Made by a program: the position numbers and the translations under genes | Part shown: positions 1 to 6,974 of the stretch, piece by piece | Layout of the letters: each line of letters opens with the position of its first letter | How positions within the stretch are numbered: the first letter of the stretch is position 1 | The notes under the pieces: model-generated | Told to the model about the DNA's origin: nothing | Seen by the model: the letters and a program-made list of their open reading frames with translations, nothing else | Database searches by the model: none | Origin: Motiliproteus sp047633175 | GTDB taxonomy: Bacteria > Pseudomonadota > Gammaproteobacteria > Pseudomonadales > Balneatricaceae | Length of the DNA stretch: 64,000 nucleotides | Reading direction: 5' to 3' | Assembly: GCA_047633175.1 (NCBI GenBank) | Contig: JBLIEQ010000011.1 | Span: 1-64,000, forward strand

Positions 1-59
1 GCGTGCCGGGTGGTGTAGTAGATATTCTGGACATCGGCAAACACCGCAATTCGGGTCAT
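1..59 (-). CDS. NYN/LabA-like domain protein (5' part only)
   Basis: Only the first 19 codons are present; the gene runs off the left edge. The reading MTRIAVFADVQNIYYTTRH has the hydrophobic strand, early Asp and 'DVQNIYY' typical of the start of NYN (PIN-like, DUF88/LabA) putative nucleases, where the first Asp is metal-binding. It begins 11 bases after the dbpA stop, so it is probably co-transcribed with dbpA. The family call rests on a very short stretch. Confidence 0.55.
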   Translation of the reverse strand, partial: MTRIAVFADVQNIYYTTRH

Positions 60-70
60 GGTCGGCGGCT

Positions 71-1456
71 CTAGCGCAGCTGGCGAAAGCGACAGGATTT
101 ACCCTTCAGGGAGCCTTCTGCCAGCTTGTTCATCGCCACCTTGACTACCGAGCGGTTAACCGCCACATAAGCCCAGTGATCAAACATCTGGATCTTGCCG
201 ATCTGATCACCCTGAATACCGTCGGTGCCGGTCAGGGCGCCGACAATATCGCCGGGCCTTATTTTTTGCTTCTTGCCACCGTCAATCTGCAGCGTGGTCA
301 TGGCGGGGGTATGGGGCGGGGTATTCAGCAGTTTGGTGGGGGGCAGGGGTTCGGTCTTCAGGCTCTGGTCGAGATACGCCTCGAGTCCGATCATCTTATG
401 CTGCTCTTTATCGGTATACAGGGTGCAGGCGGTGCCCTTGTTGCCCGCGCGTCCGGTGCGGCCGATGCGGTGGACATGCACCTCGTTATCGTTGGAGATC
501 TGGTAGTTGATCACCGCATCCAGGGCATCGATATCCAGGCCGCGAGCGGCGACATCGGTCGCGACCAGCACCGAGGCGCTCTTGTTGGAGAAGCGCACCA
601 GGGTCTGATCCCGGGCTTTCTGATCCAGATCGCCATGCAGCGCCAGGGCGGTAAAGCCGTAGTTATAGAGCTCGTCGGCGACCGCCTGGGTCTCGCGCTT
701 GGTGTTGCAGAACACCACCGCCGAATCGGGACGATAGTGCTGCAGCAGCAGGCGTACCGCGGTCAGGCGTTGATCGTCGCTCTCGACCTTATAAAAATGC
801 TGGCTGATAGTGCTGTCTTCCTGATGGGAGGCGGCCTCGACCATCACCGGCTCGATCATCACCCGCTTGGCAACAGACTGGATCTGCTCGGGGAAGGTGG
901 CACTGAACAGCAGGGTCTGGCGCTTGGCCGGGGCGTGCTCGATGATCGCATCCAGGGTCGACTGGAACCCCATATCGAGCATCCGGTCGGCTTCATCCAG
1001 GACCAGCGAGTGGAGATGTTGTAAGTTGAGCGAGCCTTTGCGCAGGTGTTCCTCGATCCGCCCGGGGGTACCGACCACGATATGGCAGCCGTGTTCCAGG
1101 GAGCCGATCTGGGGGCCGAACGGCATGCCGCCGCAGAGGGTCAGGATCTTGATGTTATGAATCGTACGCGCCAGTTTACGCAGCTCTTTAGCCACCTGAT
1201 CGGCCAGCTCACGCGTCGGGCAGAGTACCAGTGATTGCACTCGGAACCGTTTGACCTCCAGTTGCTGCAGCAGCCCCAGGCCGAAGGCCGCCGTCTTACC
1301 CGACCCCGTTTTTGCCTGCGCGATCACGTCCTTACCCTCGAGAATGGGCGGCAGGCTCTGCGCCTGGATCGGCGTCATCTGCAGATAACCCAGAGAATCC
1401 AGATTTTGCAGTAACGAGCTGTGCAGTTTGAGAGATGAAAATTCAGTAGAGTCCAA
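71..1456 (-). CDS. dbpA: ATP-dependent RNA helicase DbpA
   Basis: DEAD-box RNA helicase for 50S ribosome assembly; in E. coli its C-terminal RNA-binding domain recognises hairpin 92 of 23S rRNA. Visible motifs in order are AQAKTGSGKT (Walker A), PTRELA, GTPGR, VLDEADRML, LLFSATFP, ARGLDID and HRIGRTGR. The C-terminal domain 'LQIDGGKKQKIRPGDIVGAL' is the DbpA-specific part and separates it from RhlE/SrmB. Start choice: a TTG is proposed, with AAGGA eight bases upstream. It gives 461 residues and lines up with the E. coli start (25-26 residues before the MTP motif). An in-frame ATG 39 bases further upstream (minus-strand position 1495) lacks a ribosome site. The longer open frame beyond that is non-coding leader. 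Confidence 0.93.
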   Translation of the reverse strand: MDSTEFSSLKLHSSLLQNLDSLGYLQMTPIQAQSLPPILEGKDVIAQAKTGSGKTAAFGLGLLQQLEVKRFRVQSLVLCPTRELADQVAKELRKLARTIHNIKILTLCGGMPFGPQIGSLEHGCHIVVGTPGRIEEHLRKGSLNLQHLHSLVLDEADRMLDMGFQSTLDAIIEHAPAKRQTLLFSATFPEQIQSVAKRVMIEPVMVEAASHQEDSTISQHFYKVESDDQRLTAVRLLLQHYRPDSAVVFCNTKRETQAVADELYNYGFTALALHGDLDQKARDQTLVRFSNKSASVLVATDVAARGLDIDALDAVINYQISNDNEVHVHRIGRTGRAGNKGTACTLYTDKEQHKMIGLEAYLDQSLKTEPLPPTKLLNTPPHTPAMTTLQIDGGKKQKIRPGDIVGALTGTDGIQGDQIGKIQMFDHWAYVAVNRSVVKVAMNKLAEGSLKGKSCRFRQLR

Positions 1457-1505
1457 AATGTCGTTCCTTTCTGTGTAGGGTCTTGTGCTTGTCATGTCTT
1501 GTAAT

Positions 1506-1555
1506 AAGGAGCTGTATAAAGAGCTGTATAAGGTCCTGGTAGGTCCTGTATAGGG
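1506..1555. repeat. short tandem duplications in dbpA leader
   Basis: Two near-copies of a ~14-base unit built on GAGCTGTATAA are followed by two of a ~10-base unit built on TCCTGGTAGG / TCCTGTATAGG. They lie in the untranslated leader just upstream of dbpA. Similar arrays occur elsewhere in the window. Confidence 0.6.
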
Positions 1556-1691
1556 AGCAGCACCCGAGGTAAACGCAGGCGTAAAGAACCTGGGGTCGGG
1601 TGACTGAAATTGCCGCAGACGGTAATTATCCCACTTGCGGCAGGCGGTAGCTAGTCCTCTCGCCTGCTCAGGGCAGCAGCCCGTTTGGCGG

Positions 1692-1871
1692 TTACTCTTG
1701 CTGGACGGCAGAGGTTTGAGTGGGGGCGTCTTGGAGGCACTGTTGCAGCTGTTTTTGTTGTTCATACTGCTCCCTCTTGGACTCGTACAGGGCCAGGCCG
1801 AGCGCAACAATAAGACAGATACAGATAACGACAAAATTGCGGTAGCGGTTGATCGCTTTGGTCTGATCCAT
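1692..1871 (-). CDS. small single-span membrane protein (hypothetical)
   Basis: A 59-residue reading frame upstream of dbpA on the same strand starts MDQTKAINRYRNFVVICICL. It has one hydrophobic segment at about residues 12-29, then a charged, Gln-rich tail (ESKREQYEQQKQLQQCLQD) that could form a coiled coil. Topology would be N-in with the tail in the periplasm. The ribosome site is weak (AGGCAACCCC before ATG). No known family was recognised. The pattern of an amphipathic tail after a clean membrane span is unlike random sequence, but the case rests on composition only. It could share a transcript with dbpA. Confidence 0.45.
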   Translation of the reverse strand: MDQTKAINRYRNFVVICICLIVALGLALYESKREQYEQQKQLQQCLQDAPTQTSAVQQE

Positions 1872-1891
1872 GGGGTTGCCTGTTTGTCTTT

Positions 1892-1936
1892 AAAAAAGGG
1901 CCAATAGAGGGCCAAAAAAGGGCGAAAAAAGAGGGT
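1892..1936. repeat. GGGCCAAAAAA-type tandem array
   Basis: Three to four imperfect copies of AAAAAAGGGCCA / GGGCGAAAAAAGA lie between the small membrane gene and the methyltransferase gene, which are divergently transcribed. The array falls where the promoters of both genes would be expected. Confidence 0.55.
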
Positions 1937-2010
1937 TAAACAGAGAAAGGTCGGTACTGACAGTCATGTCAGTTATACTTGTCGGCCAATTTTGCCAAGG
2001 TTATAGCACG

Positions 2011-3051
2011 ATGTCGAATTCCGATTCTCCGCAGAGATTAGCGACCCTGTTACAACAGGCTTTTGAGCGCCGTCAGCCGCTGCTCGAGCAGCTGGCCAGG
2101 GAATCAACCGATTGCTATCGCTTGTTTCACGGCACCAGTGAGGGTGAGCCGGGACTGACTGTGGATCGCTATGGCCCGCAGCTGATTATCCAGAGTTTTC
2201 ATCGGCCGTTGGATGCCATCGAGTTGGAGGCTATCGTTGTCCAGGTGAACAGTCTGCTTGGGGTTGAGTTGCAACCCTTTTATCACGCGCGTCAGACCAG
2301 TCAAACCAGTAGCGAGTCTAAGCAGGTGTTAGAGGGGGCGAATGCGGCTTCGGCAGCGGTCTGTTCCGAACTGGGGGTTAACTACCGAACCCGCGGCGTG
2401 CATAGAGGCATAGATCCTCTGCTTTTTCTGGATCTGCGCGCCGCCCGGCGCTGGGTACAGTCCAATTGCGCCGGGTTGAGTGTGTTAAACCTGTTTTCCT
2501 ACACCTGCGGCCTGGGTGTGTGCGCGGCGAAAGCGGGTGCCGCCCATGTCGTTAATATCGACTTCGCCAAGTCGGCGCTGGCGGTCGGGCGGGAGAATGC
2601 CACGCTGAATGAGCTGGCGGAGGATAAGATCCAATTTATCCATTCAGATTTCTTTCCAGCTATTCAGCAGCTTGGAGGACAGGTGGTCCGGTTTCGGCGT
2701 GGTCGCGATGCCCCGCCACCCAAGCACTATCAGCGCTTTGAAGCCCAGCAGTTTGATCTGGTGTTTCTGGATCCGCCACGCCTGGCCAAGAGCCCCTTTG
2801 GCACGGTCGATCTGGTCCGCGATTATCCCAGTGTGTTCAAGCCCAGTCTGCTGGCAACCAAGCCCGGCGGACGGCTGATCTGCACCAATAACGTCGCCGA
2901 GGTCGATCGCGATGCCTGGCTGGATCAGCTGCAACGCTCGGCTGCTAAGGCAGGAAGGCCCATCAAAGGGATCGAACTGCTCGAACCAGAAGCGGATTTC
3001 CCCAGTTTTGATGGCAAACCACCGTTAAAGATGGCGGTGCTAGAGGTCTAG
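2011..3051 (+). CDS. class I SAM-dependent RNA methyltransferase (RlmI-like)
   Basis: A 346-residue protein of the COG1092-type class that includes RlmI and the C-terminal half of RlmL. The middle holds the SAM fold: 'VLNLFSYTCGLGVCAAKAGA' (glycine-rich motif I), then 'VNIDFAKSALAVGRENA' (acidic motif II). The 'FDLVFLDPPRLAKS' motif (DPPR) is typical of these RNA methyltransferases. The N-terminal part carries 'RLFHGTSEGEPGLTVDRYG', also typical; a complete PUA domain was not obvious. The ATG chosen has AAGG upstream and gives the usual N-terminus; another in-frame ATG 45 bases earlier gives 361 residues. A 23S rRNA cytosine or guanine is the likely substrate, but the exact site cannot be read from sequence. 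Confidence 0.8.
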   Translation: MSNSDSPQRLATLLQQAFERRQPLLEQLARESTDCYRLFHGTSEGEPGLTVDRYGPQLIIQSFHRPLDAIELEAIVVQVNSLLGVELQPFYHARQTSQTSSESKQVLEGANAASAAVCSELGVNYRTRGVHRGIDPLLFLDLRAARRWVQSNCAGLSVLNLFSYTCGLGVCAAKAGAAHVVNIDFAKSALAVGRENATLNELAEDKIQFIHSDFFPAIQQLGGQVVRFRRGRDAPPPKHYQRFEAQQFDLVFLDPPRLAKSPFGTVDLVRDYPSVFKPSLLATKPGGRLICTNNVAEVDRDAWLDQLQRSAAKAGRPIKGIELLEPEADFPSFDGKPPLKMAVLEV

Positions 3052-3071
3052 CAGCCCCTGTGAGTCGGCCC

Positions 3072-3142
3072 CTGTAGGTCGGACTTTAGTCCGACAAGGC
3101 TCGCAAGGTGCAGTCATTGTCGGGCTGAAGCCCGACCTACAG
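3072..3142. repeat. REP-like paired palindrome, copy 1
   Basis: Two palindromes stand head to head: GTAGGTCGGACTTTAGTCCG and its degenerate inverse GTCGGGCTGAAGCCCGACC. They are joined by a linker containing AAGGCTCGCAAGGTGC. The outer ends CTGTAGGTCGG/CCGACCTACAG are inverted repeats. It lies between two co-directional genes. Two further copies occur near 9.7 kb and 12.2 kb. The form fits REP/BIME elements that act in transcript stability or termination. Confidence 0.8.
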
Positions 3143-3165
3143 ATAAATAAAAAGAGAGGCGTGGT

Positions 3166-3927
3166 ATGGAACTGTTGGTATTTCTCGGACTGGAACAGGT
3201 CCACTGGCTGAATTTTTTGGCCCTGACCTGGTTCCTGATCTGTATTAAAGGCTACGGTCGTTATGCCCGCTTTAAGTCTAAGACCCGGCCCTGTCTGGTC
3301 AATGTGCTGCATCTGCACCGTATAAACTGGATGCGGCAGTTGTTGCAACGCGATGTTCGGGTCGCCGATATTGCCGCGATCGCCAATCTGGAGCGCAGTG
3401 TGGGGTTCTTTGCGTCCAGTACTCTGATCCTGCTGGCGGGTTTGTTAACCGTTTTCAGCGCCTCGGAGCAGGCGGTTACGCTGCTGTCTGAGTTCCCGCT
3501 GGTGATGGACACCAGCCGAGTAGAGTGGGAGCTTAAACTGGTGGTGCTGATAGCACTCTTTATCTATGCCTTCTTTAAATTCACCTGGAGCCTGCGCCAA
3601 TATGGGTTCGCCTCGGTATTGATCGGCAGCGCACCGCAGCACGCCGCTTCTACCAATGAAGCGCAGTGCGAGTTGTTTATTCACCGTACCGCGAAGATAG
3701 AAACCATGGCGGCTAACAACTTTAACAACGGCTTGCGAGCCTACTATTTCAGTCTGGCACTGCTGGGCTGGGTGATGAATCCCTGGGTACTGATCGCCAT
3801 GTCCACGGGCGTGGTCTATGTGCTCTATCAGCGTGAATTTCGCTCGAGTACGCTGCACACCCTGATGGCCGGACTAGAGGAAAGTCGGATCCTGGGCTCC
3901 AGTTATCAGCAGTTGGCTGTTGATTGA
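3166..3927 (+). CDS. DUF599 family inner-membrane protein
   Basis: A 253-residue integral membrane protein with about four hydrophobic spans (near residues 10-27, 81-100, 125-145 and 195-220). It matches the DUF599 pattern in 'MRQLLQRDVRVADIAAIANL' followed by 'ERSVGFFASSTLILLAGLL', the best-conserved block of that family. 'MAANNFNNGLRAYYFSLA' is a second conserved block. No biochemical role is established for the family. It precedes htpG but is separated from it by a dedicated heat-shock promoter, so linkage is not functional evidence. Confidence 0.85.
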   Translation: MELLVFLGLEQVHWLNFLALTWFLICIKGYGRYARFKSKTRPCLVNVLHLHRINWMRQLLQRDVRVADIAAIANLERSVGFFASSTLILLAGLLTVFSASEQAVTLLSEFPLVMDTSRVEWELKLVVLIALFIYAFFKFTWSLRQYGFASVLIGSAPQHAASTNEAQCELFIHRTAKIETMAANNFNNGLRAYYFSLALLGWVMNPWVLIAMSTGVVYVLYQREFRSSTLHTLMAGLEESRILGSSYQQLAVD

Positions 3928-3958
3928 GTGGCTGTTTGTAAGACAGTTGGGGGTGGCT

Positions 3959-3988
3959 CTTGAAATCCTGCTCACCGGCCCCATTTAT
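3959..3988 (+). promoter_or_regulatory. sigma-32 (RpoH) heat-shock promoter of htpG
   Basis: The -35 element CTTGAAA, a 13-base spacer and the -10 element CCCCATTTAT agree with the RpoH consensus (CTTGAAA-N11-15-CCCCATnTA). The site starts 31 bases after the DUF599 stop and ends about 63 bases before the htpG start codon, as expected for a heat-induced chaperone gene. Confidence 0.9.
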
Positions 3989-4051
3989 CTGAGCAGTGAG
4001 CGGGGCTGTACTGTCCCATCTATCCGAGCAACCTGATAATTGGAAGTAGGT

Positions 4052-5980
4052 ATGACCACCGAAGCACATAAAGAAACACTGGGTTTTCAGACCGAAGTTA
4101 AGCAACTACTGCATTTGATGATCCACTCGCTGTATTCCAATAAGGAGATATTCCTTCGCGAGCTGGTGTCTAACGCCTCTGATGCGGCTGATAAGTTGCG
4201 CTTTAAAGCGCTGTCCGAAGATGGACTCTACGAAGAGGATAGTGAACTCAAAATTCGGATCGAGTTTGATAAAGAGAATAATCTGATCAAGGTGATCGAT
4301 AATGGTATCGGCATGAACCGTCAGGATGTGGTCGACCATCTGGGCACGATCGCCAAGTCCGGTACCGCCGACTTTCTGTCGCACCTGAGCGGCGACCAGA
4401 AGAAAGATTCTCATCTGATTGGCCAGTTCGGGGTGGGTTTCTATTCCTCCTTTATCGTTGCCGACCGGGTCGAAGTATTGACCCGTAAGGCCGGCGAGCC
4501 GACCTCTGAAGGGGTGCACTGGGAGTCAGCCGGTGAGGGTGACTTTACGGTGGGTTCTATCGACAAGGCCGAGCGCGGCACCACCATCATCATGCATCTA
4601 AAGAGCGCTGAGACCGAGTTTGCCGATGGCTGGCGTCTGCGTAGTCTGGTCCGTAAATATTCTGACCATATCGCCATTCCGGTGGAGATGATCAAGGAAC
4701 CAACGCCCGACTACGATGAAGAAGGCAATGTTAAACCTGCGCCGGAGACCCCTGAGGTCGAGTGGGAGTGCGTCAACAACGCTACCGCACTCTGGTCGCG
4801 TCCGCGGACCGAGGTCAGCGACACCGAATATCAGGAGTTCTACAAGCATGTCTCGCATGACTTTGAGAACCCGCTGACCTGGAGCCATAACAAGGTTGAG
4901 GGCAAGCTGGAGTACTCGAGCCTGCTGTTCGTTCCTGGCCGTGCACCCTTCGATATGTGGAACCGCGACGGTGCCCGCGGACTCAAACTCTATATTCAGC
5001 GCGTCTTTATCATGGATGATGCCGAACAGTTCCTGCCGCTTTACCTGCGCTTTATCAAGGGTGTGATCGATTCCAACGATCTGTCCCTGAACGTGTCACG
5101 GGAGATTCTGCAGAAGGATCCCGCTATCGATTCCATGCGTGGTGCCCTGACCAAGCGGGTGCTGGATATGTTGAGCAAGCTGGCCAAGAAAGACGCTGAC
5201 AGCTATGCCGCATTCTGGAAAGAGTTCGGCACCGTGCTTAAAGAAGGGCCGGCTGAGGATCATGCCAACCGCGACAAGATCGCCGCCTTGCTGCGTTTCT
5301 CCACCAGCCATACCGATAAGGAGGAGCAAGACCAGTCGCTGACTCAGTATATCGAGCGGATGAAAGAGGGACAGGACTGCATCTATTATGTCGTTGCTGA
5401 TACCCACGCCGCCGCTAAGAAGAGCCCGCATCTGGAGATCTTCCGCAAGAAGGGGCTGGAAGTCCTGCTGCTGTCAGACCGCGTCGATGAGTGGCTGATG
5501 AGTAACTTCAACGAATATGAAGGCAAGACCTTCAAGGATATTACCAAGGGCGATCTGGACCTGGGTAAGGTCGAAGATGAAGCTGAGAAGAAGCAGCAGC
5601 AGGATACCGCCGAGGAATTTAGCGCGCTGGTAGAGCGAGTCAAGGCCGTTCTTAAGGAGCAGGTCAACGAGGTGCGGGTCACCCATCGCCTCGTCGATTC
5701 TCCAGCCTGTCTGGTCGTGGCAGAGCATGAGATGGGCGCGCAGATGCGTAAGATCATGGAGTCTGCCGGGCAGAAAGTGCCGGATTCTAAGCCGACCCTG
5801 GAACTCAATCCTACCCACCCGCTGGTGGTCTCACTCAACAGTGAGAGTGATGAGGAGCAGTTTGCAGAGCTGTCCCAGATCCTGTTCGATCAGTCCTGCC
5901 TTTCAGGTGGCGAGCAGTTGGCCGATCCGGCTGACTTCGTTCATCGCCTTAACAAGCTGCTGTTAAAGCTGAGCAGCTAG
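4052..5980 (+). CDS. htpG: molecular chaperone HtpG (Hsp90)
   Basis: A cytoplasmic ATP-dependent chaperone of 642 residues, close to the usual ~624-640. The N-terminal GHKL ATPase domain shows 'NKEIFLRELVSNASDAADKL', 'VIDNGIGM' and 'GQFGVGFYSSF'. The middle domain has 'LPLYLRFIKGVIDSNDLSLN' (conserved catalytic-loop region) and 'NVSREILQ'. The C-terminal dimerisation part ends in 'ADFVHRLNKLLLKL'. The ATG is preceded by GGAAGTAGG; a TTG 12 bases upstream is rejected. The gene is driven by the sigma-32 promoter upstream and closed by a clear hairpin terminator. Confidence 0.98.
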   Translation: MTTEAHKETLGFQTEVKQLLHLMIHSLYSNKEIFLRELVSNASDAADKLRFKALSEDGLYEEDSELKIRIEFDKENNLIKVIDNGIGMNRQDVVDHLGTIAKSGTADFLSHLSGDQKKDSHLIGQFGVGFYSSFIVADRVEVLTRKAGEPTSEGVHWESAGEGDFTVGSIDKAERGTTIIMHLKSAETEFADGWRLRSLVRKYSDHIAIPVEMIKEPTPDYDEEGNVKPAPETPEVEWECVNNATALWSRPRTEVSDTEYQEFYKHVSHDFENPLTWSHNKVEGKLEYSSLLFVPGRAPFDMWNRDGARGLKLYIQRVFIMDDAEQFLPLYLRFIKGVIDSNDLSLNVSREILQKDPAIDSMRGALTKRVLDMLSKLAKKDADSYAAFWKEFGTVLKEGPAEDHANRDKIAALLRFSTSHTDKEEQDQSLTQYIERMKEGQDCIYYVVADTHAAAKKSPHLEIFRKKGLEVLLLSDRVDEWLMSNFNEYEGKTFKDITKGDLDLGKVEDEAEKKQQQDTAEEFSALVERVKAVLKEQVNEVRVTHRLVDSPACLVVAEHEMGAQMRKIMESAGQKVPDSKPTLELNPTHPLVVSLNSESDEEQFAELSQILFDQSCLSGGEQLADPADFVHRLNKLLLKLSS

Positions 5981-6041
5981 GCAGTCGTTAGGCTGGGATT
6001 GCATCCCAGCACTATTCGATCACTATCTCAGCAATAATCCC

Positions 6042-6066
6042 AAGGGCGCTTTTAGCGCCCTTTTTT
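6042..6066 (+). terminator. rho-independent terminator of htpG
   Basis: A nine-pair stem AAGGGCGCT/AGCGCCCTT with a TTT loop runs directly into a T tract. A second, smaller hairpin (GCTGGGAT-TGC-ATCCCAGC) lies between the stop codon and this stem. Confidence 0.9.
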
Positions 6067-6974
6067 ATGGCTATGTACCAGTCTGTTGTTGCGAGCAGCT
6101 AATCCTGCATTATTACTTTGTAATCAAGCGAGTTTCCGCCTCCCAGCGTCTTCATTTCTTTGTAGCGACAAAGAAAGCGAAGCAAAGGCCGCTCCTGGCC
6201 ATCCATGGCCCCCCGGCATTCGAACTTCCCTGTCCATCAAAACGCCCCCTACTAAACCGCCCTGCGGGTACGCGCCTGCGGCGCTATGAAATCCAGCCTG
6301 AGGCTGACAGATTCGGATTCACTCGGCACGTCCCTGTGCCTCACCCTCCGGGCAACCTGCGGTTGTGCAAATCGGCTATCCTGCCGATTTGTCTGCCTCA
6401 GCTGCCAGTCTCGCCATTGCCTGCAGGGACGCAGGTATGCCGTTGTTGTCGGGAACTGACAACGGCCAATGGCTCGACCCTGCGGGCCTTTTTCAGTCTG
6501 TATTTCATCGATTTAGAAAGGGAATTTGGCGTCATTCTGATGGTCCGTTTGCCGTTTCAAGCCTTTCTAAAAGCTACAAGATTACTCTCATAATCAGCCT
6601 TAACACCGTGGGAGCCGACCCACAGGGACGTGGGAAGTGCCGCTGTTGCAGGAGCCTTCAGCTGCCTGCCTGCAGGCGATCTTTTGCACAGGATGAAAGG
6701 GCTAGTCACAACAACAGATTGGTACATCGCCTTTTTTATGGCTATGTATAATTTAATTGTTGTAAAGGATTGCCTGATTGCCCATGCATCCCAGCCTATA
6801 GGGCCCTGTGGGAGCCTGCTTGCAGGCGATCTTTTGAGCTAAATGACAACTATCCTGATCGATAGGGCTTTAGTCGCGGCATAGTTTTATTGTGCGATGC
6901 AGCATTAAGCAGACGTTCGTAGTATGCTGGTTTTATTTTGCGCTGCAGCATCTGCTGCCCAAGGGAGAGCTTTA
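6067..6974. other. long non-coding, repeat-rich stretch
   Basis: About 900 bases without a convincing gene; the open frames here lack ribosome sites, conserved motifs and sensible composition. An 18-base direct repeat CTTTTTTATGGCTATGTA occurs at 6060-6077 and again at 6731-6748. A palindromic CTTCATTTCTTTGTAGCGACAAAGAAA-like segment lies near 6149-6176. Two copies of a GCAGGCGATCTTTTG element are listed separately. The pat promoter must lie at the right end but no clear -35/-10 pair was found. Confidence 0.6.
6647..6836. repeat. two copies of GGGAGCCTGC..GCAGGCGATCTTTT repeat
   Basis: The second copy (about 6809-6836) contains the hairpin GCCTGC-TT-GCAGGC followed by GATCTTTT; the first (about 6650-6686) is a longer, imperfect version. 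Both end in GCAGGCGATCTTTTG. This form resembles REP-like repeats common between gammaproteobacterial genes. Confidence 0.6.

Noticed and set aside
176..1024. Long plus-strand frame opposite dbpA
   Set aside because: It is an antisense shadow of a highly conserved helicase gene and has no motif of its own.
1496..1915. N-terminal extension of DbpA to 614 residues
   Set aside because: The added part has no helicase-like sequence, is full of tandem duplications and overlaps a better small frame; the family starts near the TTG.
6086..6842. Several short open frames after htpG
   Set aside because: Composition follows palindromic repeats, starts lack ribosome sites and no protein family pattern was seen.
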